Below are positions 17,571 to 25,933 of a DNA stretch of 64,000 nt, one piece after another (position 1 is the first letter of the stretch; every line of letters starts with the position of its first letter). Source of the stretch: Alphaproteobacteria bacterium (GTDB taxonomy: Bacteria; Pseudomonadota; Alphaproteobacteria; GCA-2731375); assembly GCA_021776235.1 (NCBI GenBank), contig JAJFGG010000152.1, positions 1 through 64,000 of the forward strand, in the 5' to 3' direction. The notes below the pieces were generated by a model that worked only from the letters and a program-made list of their open reading frames with translations, was not told the DNA's origin and searched no databases. A program made the position numbers and the translations under genes.

Positions 17571-18494
17571 CTAACGGACATCGAAGACCAGCTTTCCACG
17601 CAGATGCCTGGCCTCGCTGACCCTATGGGCGGCGGCCGCATCCGACAGGGGATAACGGGTAATCTCCGGGACACGCACGGCGCCGGCCTCCACCAGCTCG
17701 ATAATGCGTTCCAGGTGGGCCCGGTCGCGGCTGACATTGGGCCGCAACGATTGCACATCATCGCGGGGCGGTTCCGGCGCGGTCGGACCTGACGCGATAA
17801 AGGCAGCCCGGCCGCCGGACGTCAGGACGGCGAATGACTGTTGCGCCACATCGCCGCCGACCGTATCGAATACGGCATCGCAGTCCGACGCGACTTTGGT
17901 AAAGTCGTGGGCGTTATAATCGATGATTTCATCGGCGCCCAAATCGCGCAGATAATCATGATTGGCGGGGCTGGCGGTGGTCAGAACGCGGGCGCCTATG
18001 TGCTTGGCCAGCTGTACCGCAAATCCGGCGACGCCGCCGGCGCCGCCCTGAATTAGGATCGTTTCGCCCGCTTTCAGCTTCAAGGTATCTTCGACCGAGA
18101 CCAATGCGGTAAGTCCGATCAGGGCGAGCGCGGCAGCTTCAACATGCGAGACCGAATCCGGTTTCCTGGAAATTATGGCCGCTTTGATCGCTATCTTTTC
18201 GGCGTAAGCGCCCTCTTGGCCAACATCGCAAACGCCAAAGACCGCATCACCGGTTTTTAAATCGGCAACCTCCGCGCCGACCGCGCTGACGACGCCAGAG
18301 AAATCCCGTCCCAGAATGTAAGGAAATTCGAGGTTTGAACCGTATTGGTTGGCGCGAACCTGCCAATCGGCGGCGTTGACGCTGGCGGCATGAATGTCGA
18401 CCACAACCTCGTCCGGTCCCGCCACGGGATCCGGTGCCTCGCCATATATCAGCACCTCCGGCCCGCCGTTTTTCTCAATAAGCGCCGCCTTCAT
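17571..18494 (-). CDS. NADPH-dependent quinone oxidoreductase-like MDR enzyme
   Basis: The protein has 307 residues. It is a zinc-free medium-chain dehydrogenase/reductase: an N-terminal GroES-like half (MKAALIEKNGGPEVL, LGRDFSGVVSAVG) and a Rossmann half with the cofactor loop IQGGAGGVAGFAVQLAKHIGA at about 148-168. The catalytic zinc cysteine and histidine of alcohol dehydrogenases are not evident. It probably reduces quinones or enones in the cytoplasm. It is a single gene between the exporter and the isochorismatase-type hydrolase, on the same strand as both. Confidence 0.85.
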   Translation of the reverse strand: MKAALIEKNGGPEVLIYGEAPDPVAGPDEVVVDIHAASVNAADWQVRANQYGSNLEFPYILGRDFSGVVSAVGAEVADLKTGDAVFGVCDVGQEGAYAEKIAIKAAIISRKPDSVSHVEAAALALIGLTALVSVEDTLKLKAGETILIQGGAGGVAGFAVQLAKHIGARVLTTASPANHDYLRDLGADEIIDYNAHDFTKVASDCDAVFDTVGGDVAQQSFAVLTSGGRAAFIASGPTAPEPPRDDVQSLRPNVSRDRAHLERIIELVEAGAVRVPEITRYPLSDAAAAHRVSEARHLRGKLVFDVR

Positions 18495-18680
18495 TCTATC
18501 CTCCGTGGTTGCTCAGATTTAGCCCCTAACACCATGATGACACGGACGTCGAACCAGCGCAAAACTGCAACACCGGCGGTTCCGGAAATGTGGTCGTCAG
18601 CCTACTGCGATAAGATGCCGGAACTCCGGAAGGCGTCGGCGTCGGTCGCGGTCATCCGGCCGGGCCGGGCTGTTGCTGTT

Positions 18681-19319
18681 TCAGTCCGTCGACAACTGCA
18701 TCGGTTGCCAGAATTGCAATACGTCCTCAACGGTCACGGTCTCGGCGAACAGGAATGCCATGGTGTTGATAGCAAGATCGTGCCGTTCCTTTTCCAGTTC
18801 GCCGGTGGCATCCGTAACGACAAAGGTTTTGTAGTCGCGTTGACTGGCGTCCCGCACCGTGGTCTCGACGCAACAGTTCGTCGTTACGCCACAGACCACC
18901 AGACTGTCTATGTCGAGGCCGTTCAGTATGGGCTCCAGCCCGGTCGCGTAAAAGCTGCTGGGGCGGTTCTTGTCCACCACATAGTCACCATCCTGGGGCG
19001 ACAATGCCTCCACCACCTCGATATCCGGCGTGCCGGCCGCCAAATGGTCCGACTCGCCCAAAGCCGGCAGCAGGTATTTCACCATCACGCCGCCGTCGGC
19101 ATAATCGGCACGATAGATATAGCGGGTATAAATGATAGGTACAGCGGCACCTCTCGCCGCGTCGATTAAACGACGACAAGGCTCGATTGCCGCCTTTAAC
19201 ATGGAGACATCCAGACCGATCTTGGCGCAAGAGCCGCCATCGGTACAAAATGCGTTCTGCATATCGATGACCATGAGCGCGGTGCGGCCCGCTGTCGGTG
19301 TCATGCGAAGTTCCGGCAT
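18681..19319 (-). CDS. Isochorismatase-family cysteine hydrolase
   Basis: The protein has 212 residues. The catalytic triad of the family is visible: D19 in VIDMQNAF, K117 in VVDKNRPSSF and C150 in GVTTNCCVETT, with the preceding Gly-Val-Thr-Thr that usually contains the cis-peptide. Members hydrolyse isochorismate, N-carbamoyl compounds, biuret or nicotinamide. The gene is divergent from an amide/urea-type transporter and close to three amidases, so N-carbamoyl or amide hydrolysis is likelier here than siderophore synthesis. Substrate not determinable from sequence. Confidence 0.88.
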   Translation of the reverse strand: MPELRMTPTAGRTALMVIDMQNAFCTDGGSCAKIGLDVSMLKAAIEPCRRLIDAARGAAVPIIYTRYIYRADYADGGVMVKYLLPALGESDHLAAGTPDIEVVEALSPQDGDYVVDKNRPSSFYATGLEPILNGLDIDSLVVCGVTTNCCVETTVRDASQRDYKTFVVTDATGELEKERHDLAINTMAFLFAETVTVEDVLQFWQPMQLSTD

Positions 19320-19673
19320 ATCATTCTCCCTCGACCATAGGTGCTGCCGTCTGGCGGACGGATCAGGCCCTTTGCTCAGGCCGCAAAGTCTGTCCTATCA
19401 CCTCAGTGCTGTCCATCTACGGTTTTGAGACTCCCTGCCGGCCCGAGCGAGTGCTTCGCCGTGCTGGTCGTTACCGAATGACGCGGTCGCCGATGGTGCG
19501 CGACTTTGCCCGCCGGCACCCGCCATTGCGTCGCTGCCTCGCCCTATCCCCATATGGCAACACTTGCGCACGCGTCTGAAGCTGGCATAATCCATGGGGT
19601 AAGGATGCTTTCACTAAAAACAAATTCGTTTGTACAGGGTATTTCTTGGCTTCACAGAACTGGAGGACTTGCG
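19320..19673. other. Divergent promoter region, hydrolase and amide transporter
   Basis: Promoters of both the leftward hydrolase and the rightward transporter operon must lie here. A long frame continuous with the binding-protein gene begins at 19506, but the Tat-type signal peptide and GGAGG place the true start at 19674. I see no clear operator. Confidence 0.4.
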
Positions 19674-20918
19674 ATGACGCGTGATATTTCTAGACGTTCG
19701 ATGCTTAAAGGTGCGGCGGCGGTTGGCGCGGCCGGGGCCCTTCCCATGCTGCCTTTCGCGGCCGAGGCCGCCGATGAAATCTTGGTCGGTGGTTTGCACG
19801 ATTTGTCCGGCTTTCTCGATTTTGCTGGCATTCCCATGAACCGGATCATGTTGATGGCGATCGAGGAAATCAACGCCAAGGGCGGTCTGCTCGGGAAAAA
19901 GGTCAGGGGCGTGGTCTACGATCCGCAGTCCAATATGTCGATGTATTCCCAGTTCGCGACCCAGTTGGCCCTGAAGGACAAAGCCACGGTGGTTATGGGG
20001 GGCATTACCTCGGCCAGCCGCGAGACCATCCGGCCGATCTTCCACCGTTTCAAGACTTTGTATTTCTATAATACCCTTTACGAAGGCGGTGTTTGCGACC
20101 GCAACGAGATTTCGTTGGGCACCACCCCGGCGCAGACGGTGGAGAAACTTGTGCCCTACACCATGGGCCTCTGGGGCAAGAAGGTCTATACCATCGCGGC
20201 CGACTATAATTACGGTCAGATCACCGCGGCATGGGTGAAACGTTACGTGGAACAGAATGGCGGCGAGGTTGTATCAACCGATTTCTTCCCCCTTGACGTC
20301 ACCAACTTCGGCCCGACCATTTCGAAGATCCAAAGCGCCAAGCCCGATATGGTGATGAGTGTGCTGGTCGGTAGCGGCCATCTCGGCTTTTATAATCAAT
20401 GGGCCGCGGCCGGTATGAAAAACGAAATTCCCATTGCCTCGACCACCTTCGGTGCCGGCGGTGCGGAGATCGAGATTATCAAGCCGGAGGTCGCCAACGG
20501 CATTATCAGTTGCTATGGCTATTACCCGACGGTGGATACGCCGGAAAACAAGGCCTGGGTGCAACAGGTCAAAAAACGTTACCCGGAAAAGACGCCGTTG
20601 CTGACAGAGCTGTCCGCCTTTACCTGGGAAGGCATGATGATCTGGGCCGATGCCGTGCGTTCGGCCGGCAGCATGGATCGGATGAAACTGCTTGAGGTGA
20701 TGGAGTCAGGCAAGACCTACACCATGCCGTCGGGCAAGGTTTCCATTGACCCCAAGACACATCATGCGATCCGGGATGTCTATATCGCCGATCTGAAGGA
20801 CAAGCAGTTCGTCATCAAGAAGAAGTTCTCGCAGGTGCAGCCGGCCGATACACAGCTGGTTTGCGACCTGGAGAAAACGCCGAATGCAAACAAGCATTAC
20901 GAAATATCGCTTGAGTAG
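19674..20918 (+). CDS. Amide/urea-type ABC transporter substrate-binding protein
   Basis: The protein has 414 residues from ATG 19674, preceded by GGAGG at good spacing. The N-terminus carries a twin-arginine signal (ISRRSMLKG, hydrophobic to about 30, cleavage near AEA-A), so it may be exported folded. The mature part is a type-1 periplasmic binding fold (VGGLHDLSGFLDFAG, then YFYNTLYEGG, then TTFGAGG). It resembles the urea/short-chain-amide group (UrtA/FmdD/AmiC) more than LivK. It heads a transporter operon followed by two amidases, so I infer that it binds an amide or urea-like nitrogen compound. Confidence 0.88.
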   Translation: MTRDISRRSMLKGAAAVGAAGALPMLPFAAEAADEILVGGLHDLSGFLDFAGIPMNRIMLMAIEEINAKGGLLGKKVRGVVYDPQSNMSMYSQFATQLALKDKATVVMGGITSASRETIRPIFHRFKTLYFYNTLYEGGVCDRNEISLGTTPAQTVEKLVPYTMGLWGKKVYTIAADYNYGQITAAWVKRYVEQNGGEVVSTDFFPLDVTNFGPTISKIQSAKPDMVMSVLVGSGHLGFYNQWAAAGMKNEIPIASTTFGAGGAEIEIIKPEVANGIISCYGYYPTVDTPENKAWVQQVKKRYPEKTPLLTELSAFTWEGMMIWADAVRSAGSMDRMKLLEVMESGKTYTMPSGKVSIDPKTHHAIRDVYIADLKDKQFVIKKKFSQVQPADTQLVCDLEKTPNANKHYEISLE

Positions 20919-20967
20919 CAGGTAAAAATACCTGGGCGCCCGGGTCATGGGATCTATGGCCCGGGCG
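20919..20967 (+). terminator. Two tandem hairpins between binding-protein and permease genes
   Basis: The first hairpin is CAGGTA-AAAA-TACCTG (20919-20934). The second is a 12-bp stem, CGCCCGGGTCAT (20937-20948) with ATGGCCCGGGCG (20956-20967), one G-T pair and a 7-nt loop. Only a weak TAAAATT follows. Such structures after the first gene of importer operons often give partial termination or protect the upstream mRNA, so more binding protein than permease is made. Confidence 0.6.
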
Positions 20968-20995
20968 TAAAATTGAAGCAACAGGGTGGGCGTCC

Positions 20996-21862
20996 ATGGA
21001 CTATTCCTTGGTGGTGGCGATTGAATTGGTGCGCGAGGTTGCCGGTCTGATCCTGATCGCCACCGGTCTTGCCGTCATCTTCGGGATGATGCGGGTGATC
21101 AATATCGCGCATGGCGAGTTCATGATGCTGGGCGGATATACCGTTGTTTTGACAACCAAGATGGGGGTCAATATCTGGGTGGCTATCCTTATATTGGCAC
21201 CCCTGGCTGTCGGTATTTTCGGCGTCATCGTGGAACGATGCATCATCCGCCACCTCTACGGCCGGATTATCGATTCACTGCTGGCGACCTGGGGCCTGAG
21301 CCTTTTCCTGATCGGCTTCGTCACTGTGGTCTTCGGCAACACCGTGGAAGGGGTCTCCAACCCCTTTGGCGGTTTTGCGGTCGGGCAGTACAAAGTCGCG
21401 GGGTATACCTTCTTTCTGATTTTTGCAGCCGTGGCTTTCATTGCCTCGGTCTATTTGACCTTGAAATATACCAAGGCGGGTTTGATCGCCCGGGCTACCA
21501 TGCAGAATTCGGACATGGTTGAGGCCCTCGGGGTAAATTCAAAGCATGTTTACATGGCCACCTTTGGCATCGGTGCAGCATTCGCCGGCTTGGCGGGCGG
21601 TCTTCTGGCCCCGATCAGCGGCGTGGTGCCCGGCATGGGCGCCCTGCTTATTGGCAAGGCGTTTATTACTGTTGTTACAGGCGGCGCCGCCGTCGTCGCC
21701 GGCACGTTGAGCGCATCGACCATTCTGGGAAGCATCAGCCAGGCGGTGACCTTTGCCACCAATCCGGTCTACGGCGATGCCGCTTTGTTATTCGTCGCCT
21801 TGATACTGCTTCGCCTTCTGCCCCAGGGCATTACGGGGCGCATCTTTACCCGCAGCATCTGA
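20996..21862 (+). CDS. Amide/urea ABC transporter permease 1 (LivH/UrtB-like)
   Basis: The protein has 288 residues and about eight hydrophobic segments. FGMMRVINIAHGEFMMLGGY is the conserved N-terminal signature of LivH/UrtB permeases, and LGVNSKHVYMATFGIGAAFAGLAGGL is the cytoplasmic coupling loop region. It should form the membrane channel with the LivM-type subunit encoded 24 bp downstream. Confidence 0.92.
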   Translation: MDYSLVVAIELVREVAGLILIATGLAVIFGMMRVINIAHGEFMMLGGYTVVLTTKMGVNIWVAILILAPLAVGIFGVIVERCIIRHLYGRIIDSLLATWGLSLFLIGFVTVVFGNTVEGVSNPFGGFAVGQYKVAGYTFFLIFAAVAFIASVYLTLKYTKAGLIARATMQNSDMVEALGVNSKHVYMATFGIGAAFAGLAGGLLAPISGVVPGMGALLIGKAFITVVTGGAAVVAGTLSASTILGSISQAVTFATNPVYGDAALLFVALILLRLLPQGITGRIFTRSI

Positions 21863-21886
21863 AGCCGGCGCAACCGTGAGGATTGC

Positions 21887-22915
21887 ATGTTGAGCAATAT
21901 TTCCAAGGATTGGCTGGGTGTCGGTTTTGTCACGGCCATTGGCCTGGCGGTTCTGATTTTTGTGCCAATGCTGTTCGATCTGTTTGAAGTGCTGCAAATG
22001 ACCAAGTATGTGGTGCTGTCTCTGTTTGCCTTAAGTCTGGCCTACATTTGGGGCTTCGGCGGTATCCTGAGCTTCGGCCAGGCGGGATTCTTTGGTCTGG
22101 GCGGCTATACCTTCGCCGTCTCCGCCATCAATATGGGGCAGACCACGATACCGTTCCTCATGGCCATCGCGATGTGTGCCCTGTTCGCCGCCGCCCTGGG
22201 CTATTTCATGTTTTATGGCCGATTAAATGACGTCTATTTGGGCGTGGTTACCCTGGTGGTGACGCTGATTCTGTGGAAGCTGATCAATCATACCGCAGGC
22301 CCAGAGTTTATCATCGGCAAGGCCCGTTTAGGTGGTTTTAACGGTGTGCCCTCCATACCCATCATGACGCTGCCCTGGCAGCCGGATATGGAAATGGAGC
22401 CGAGCCAGATGTTCCAGTATTTCATGGCCATTCTGATCATCGTCTATCTGTTGCTGCATTTCCTGATCAAGTCGAAGTTTGGCCGTGTCGCCATTTCTAT
22501 TCGCGAGAACGAAATTCGGACCAGCCTGCTGGGTTATGATGTGCGCCTTTACAAGCTGTGGATCTTTACTATTGGCGGCGCAATTGGCGGCGCTGCCGGG
22601 GCCATGTGGGCGACCTATCAGACCTTTATCGACCCTAATGCCTTCAGCCTGGAAGTTTCAGCGAAATGTCTGATCTGGGTTATGGCGGGGGGCGTCGGCA
22701 CCCTTTTTGGCCCCATCGTTGGCGTCATCGCGCTGGAATATCTGTCGCTGAAACTGGGCGAGACCTCTTTTCTCAACAATCTGATCATTTTAGGAACCAT
22801 TCTGATGTTCCTTGTTTTGCTGCTGCCTAAGGGGCTTTTCCCCACTTTCCGGGATCTGGTCATAAAGCTGTGGCAACGGGCAAGGGGCGGAACTTCGGGG
22901 GAGCGGCCGTCATGA
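21887..22915 (+). CDS. Amide/urea ABC transporter permease 2 (LivM/UrtC-like)
   Basis: The protein has 342 residues and about ten hydrophobic segments. FGGILSFGQAGFFGLGGYTF is the signature of LivM/UrtC permeases, and SIRENEIRTSLLGYDVRLYKLWIF is the ATPase-coupling loop. Its stop overlaps the start of the first ATPase gene by 4 bp (ATGA), so the two are translationally coupled. Confidence 0.92.
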   Translation: MLSNISKDWLGVGFVTAIGLAVLIFVPMLFDLFEVLQMTKYVVLSLFALSLAYIWGFGGILSFGQAGFFGLGGYTFAVSAINMGQTTIPFLMAIAMCALFAAALGYFMFYGRLNDVYLGVVTLVVTLILWKLINHTAGPEFIIGKARLGGFNGVPSIPIMTLPWQPDMEMEPSQMFQYFMAILIIVYLLLHFLIKSKFGRVAISIRENEIRTSLLGYDVRLYKLWIFTIGGAIGGAAGAMWATYQTFIDPNAFSLEVSAKCLIWVMAGGVGTLFGPIVGVIALEYLSLKLGETSFLNNLIILGTILMFLVLLLPKGLFPTFRDLVIKLWQRARGGTSGERPS

Positions 22916-23652
22916 CGACATCCGCCGCGCCAGCATTGCTGACCACGGCCGATCTGACCATGCGCTTTGGCGGCGTCGTGGCCGTGGATCAGGTGAATTT
23001 CACCCTGACCAGCGGCGAATTGCGTTGCCTGATCGGTCCCAACGGCGCCGGCAAAAGCACCTTCTTCAAGTGTCTGACCGGCCAGTTGAAGCCGACGGCC
23101 GGAACGATCCAGTTCAACGACCAGGAACTCAGTGGGCAGACGACACATGCGATCGTCCGCAAGGGCATTGGCATCAAGACCCAGGTGCCCAATTTGTTCG
23201 ATGGCTTGCCGGCGCGGGAAAATATCGCCCTTTCGGCGCGGCAGAACCATTCGCAGCAGCAGTCGGAAGAGATCACGGACGAGATGCTGGAGTTGATCTC
23301 CATCGCCGGTTTGGCGCACCGCGAAGTCGGTAATCTGGCCCATGGCGAACGCCAGTTGGTGGAATTGGCCATGGTCCTGGCGGGCAAGCCGCAACTGGTT
23401 CTCCTCGACGAACCGGCGGCCGGCATGACGGCCGAAGAGCGTGGACGCCTGGCTGCCGTGCTGCGCGACCTGGCGGGCCGGACGTCGCTTATTGTGGTCG
23501 AACACGATATGCAATTCATCCGGGAAATCGCGACGGAGATTACCGTCTTTCATCGCGGCCGGGTCTTTCTCGAAGGCGATGTCGCCGAGATCATGGCGCA
23601 CAGCGAAGTTCAGGAAATCTATTTGGGAAAAGAAGCCAATGGCGCTGCTTGA
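22912..23652 (+). CDS. Amide/urea ABC transporter ATPase 1 (LivG/UrtD-like)
   Basis: The protein has 246 residues. The true start is ATG 22912 (MTTSAAPALL), overlapping the permease stop and preceded by GGGGGAG. Walker A is GPNGAGKST and Walker B is LVLLDEPAAGMT. The signature reads LAHGERQLVELAM, the non-LSGGQ form usual for LivG/UrtD. The switch motif is VVEHDMQF. It pairs with the LivF/UrtE-type ATPase that overlaps its 3' end by 14 bp. Confidence 0.92.
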   Translation: MTTSAAPALLTTADLTMRFGGVVAVDQVNFTLTSGELRCLIGPNGAGKSTFFKCLTGQLKPTAGTIQFNDQELSGQTTHAIVRKGIGIKTQVPNLFDGLPARENIALSARQNHSQQQSEEITDEMLELISIAGLAHREVGNLAHGERQLVELAMVLAGKPQLVLLDEPAAGMTAEERGRLAAVLRDLAGRTSLIVVEHDMQFIREIATEITVFHRGRVFLEGDVAEIMAHSEVQEIYLGKEANGAA

Positions 23653-24346
23653 AATCCATGATCTTAGGGCGGCCTATGGTCATGTGCCGATCCTGCACAA
23701 GATCGATATGCATGTTGAGCAGGGAGAATTTGTTGGTGTGCTTGGCCATAACGGCATGGGTAAAACCACGTTGTTGCGGGCGATCATGGGGTTTGTCACC
23801 ACCAAGGGAGGCCGCATCGTCTATCAGGATCAAGAAATTCAGCGGCTGCCGACCTATCGCCGTGCCCGCATGGGCATGTCGTTGGTACCTCAGGGGCGGG
23901 AGATTTTTCCCAATTTGACCGTGCTGGAAAACCTCACGGTAGGCATTCTGGGTAAAAAGGGCTCACTCGACCGGATCGACGAGATGCTGGAATATTTTCC
24001 CCGCCTGCGACCGCTATTGGACCGCCGCGGCGGCGCCCTGAGCGGCGGCGAGCAGCAAATTTTGGCGATCGCCCGGTGCCTGTGTAATCATCCCTCTCTT
24101 ATCCTGCTGGATGAACCGACCGAAGGCGTGCAACCTTCCATCATCCATGAAATCAGTGAAGTATTGCAGAAACTGCAAGGACAGCAGAATCTGACAATTG
24201 TACTTGTTGAGCAAAATTTGGAATTCATCGTGGGTTTGGCGTCGCGTATTTACACCATCTCGCGCGGCGTTCTGGACACCGAGATCCCAATCGATGAAAT
24301 CAAGGATTCGGCCATGGTGGCCGAATACCTCGGCTTTGGAGCCTAA
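23639..24346 (+). CDS. Amide/urea ABC transporter ATPase 2 (LivF/UrtE-like)
   Basis: The protein has 235 residues. The start is ATG 23639 (MALLEIHDLRAAYG), inside the last codons of the preceding ATPase gene; the open frame continues far upstream but that part is not coding. Walker A is GHNGMGKTT, the signature LSGGEQQILAIARCL, and Walker B LILLDEPTEGVQPSII. The segment DEPTEGVQPSII is characteristic of the UrtE branch and supports urea or short amide transport over branched-chain amino acids. Confidence 0.92.
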   Translation: MALLEIHDLRAAYGHVPILHKIDMHVEQGEFVGVLGHNGMGKTTLLRAIMGFVTTKGGRIVYQDQEIQRLPTYRRARMGMSLVPQGREIFPNLTVLENLTVGILGKKGSLDRIDEMLEYFPRLRPLLDRRGGALSGGEQQILAIARCLCNHPSLILLDEPTEGVQPSIIHEISEVLQKLQGQQNLTIVLVEQNLEFIVGLASRIYTISRGVLDTEIPIDEIKDSAMVAEYLGFGA

Positions 24347-24379
24347 TGCCAAGGACCAGGCAATTTCAGGGGAAACCTC

Positions 24380-25900
24380 ATGACCGTGCAACAGCCTACC
24401 GACGAGCAAGTATACGAAATCGCCGAACAACTCGGCCTGAACGTTGACGAAGCCAAGGTGGCGTTACTGCAGCCCCGCTTCGCCGATTATGTTGCCGCCT
24501 ACAAGGCGGTTGACGAGATGGCCGATCCGTTGCCGGAGGTCAAATATCCGCGTACCCCCGGCTATCGGCCCACAGGCGCGGAAAACCCTCATAACGCCTG
24601 GTACTACAAGACCGAAATCAAAGGCGCGGCGGCGGGTAATTTGGTGGGTAAGACCGTCGCGCTGAAAGACAACGTCATGTTGGCCGGCGTGCCCATGATG
24701 AACGGTTCCGCCACAATGGAAGGCTTCGTACCCAACGTCGATGCCACCGTTGTGACCAGGTTGCTGGATGCCGGCGCCACGATCTTGGGCAAGGCCCATT
24801 GCGAATGTTTTTGCCTCTCCGGCGGCAGTCACACCAACGCCACCGGCAACGTTGATAATCCAAGGGCGCCTGGCTATTCCGCCGGTGGTTCGTCCTCGGG
24901 CAGCGCGGCCCTGGTCGCGGCGGGCGATGTGGATATGGCTATTGGCGGCGATCAGGGCGGATCGGTGCGTATCCCGGCGGCCTATTGCGGCATCGTCGCC
25001 ATGAAAGCCACTTATGGCCTGGTGCCTTATACGGGTGTCATGCCGATCGAACCCTTTGTCGACCACACCGGGCCCATGACCGCGACAGTGGCCGACAATG
25101 CATTAATGCTGGAGGCCATAGCCGGTGTGGATGGTTACGACGGCCGGCAACAGAACATCGTTACCCACCCGTACAGTGAACTGCTGGAGGGCGGCGTCGG
25201 CGGCATGAAGATCGCCGTGGTGACGGAAGGCTTTGGCCGCGAGAATTCAGAGGCCGACGTGGATGCCTATGTACGGGCGGCGGCGGCCCGTTTCGCCGAT
25301 CTTGGCGCCACGGTCGAGGAAGTCTCTATCCCCATGCATCTGGACGCCATGGCGATCTGGACCCCCATCGGGCTGCATGGCCTGACCCACACCATGATGA
25401 TGGGTGATGGTTACGGCGTCTCGCGCAGTGATTTGTATTCCACCGCCTTGATGGACTTTCACCGCGGTTGGCGGGAGCAGGCGGATTCCCTGTCGGAAAC
25501 CCTGAAGATGGCCATGATGATGGGGACCCATGTGGACAATACCGTGGGCAAGCGTCTCTATGGCAAGGCGGTCAATCTCTCCTATACCCTGCGCGCGGCC
25601 TATGATGCGGTGTTGGCGGATTATGATTTGTTGCTGATGCCGACTTTGCCTATGAAGGCGACGCCGCTGCCGACCGCGGATGATGACTGGAATTTCTACG
25701 TCGACCGCGCCTTCGAGATGCTGGAAAATACCGCACCCTTCAACATCAGCCACCATCCGTCCCTCTCCATGCCCTGCGGCATGAGTGATGGCCGTCCCGT
25801 GGGGTTGATGCTGACCGGCCGGTTCTTTGACGAGGTCACCATCTACAGGGCGGCCGAAGCGTTCGAAAAATCCGGCGATTGGACATCGTTCACCGCGTAA
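24380..25900 (+). CDS. Amidase 1 (amidase-signature family)
   Basis: The protein has 506 residues. The Ser-cisSer-Lys triad of the amidase-signature fold is intact: K96 (VALKDNVML), the cis-serine in GGSSSGSAA (about 171-172) and nucleophile S195 in GGDQGGSVRIPA. No signal peptide is visible, so it acts in the cytoplasm on imported amides, releasing ammonia. It starts 33 bp after the transporter ATPase and is very probably in the same operon. It is much closer to amidase 3 (27519-29042) than to amidase 2. Confidence 0.92.
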   Translation: MTVQQPTDEQVYEIAEQLGLNVDEAKVALLQPRFADYVAAYKAVDEMADPLPEVKYPRTPGYRPTGAENPHNAWYYKTEIKGAAAGNLVGKTVALKDNVMLAGVPMMNGSATMEGFVPNVDATVVTRLLDAGATILGKAHCECFCLSGGSHTNATGNVDNPRAPGYSAGGSSSGSAALVAAGDVDMAIGGDQGGSVRIPAAYCGIVAMKATYGLVPYTGVMPIEPFVDHTGPMTATVADNALMLEAIAGVDGYDGRQQNIVTHPYSELLEGGVGGMKIAVVTEGFGRENSEADVDAYVRAAAARFADLGATVEEVSIPMHLDAMAIWTPIGLHGLTHTMMMGDGYGVSRSDLYSTALMDFHRGWREQADSLSETLKMAMMMGTHVDNTVGKRLYGKAVNLSYTLRAAYDAVLADYDLLLMPTLPMKATPLPTADDDWNFYVDRAFEMLENTAPFNISHHPSLSMPCGMSDGRPVGLMLTGRFFDEVTIYRAAEAFEKSGDWTSFTA

Positions 25901-25933
25901 CGAACCTTACTATTGGCAAGGGAGACGAGGCAG

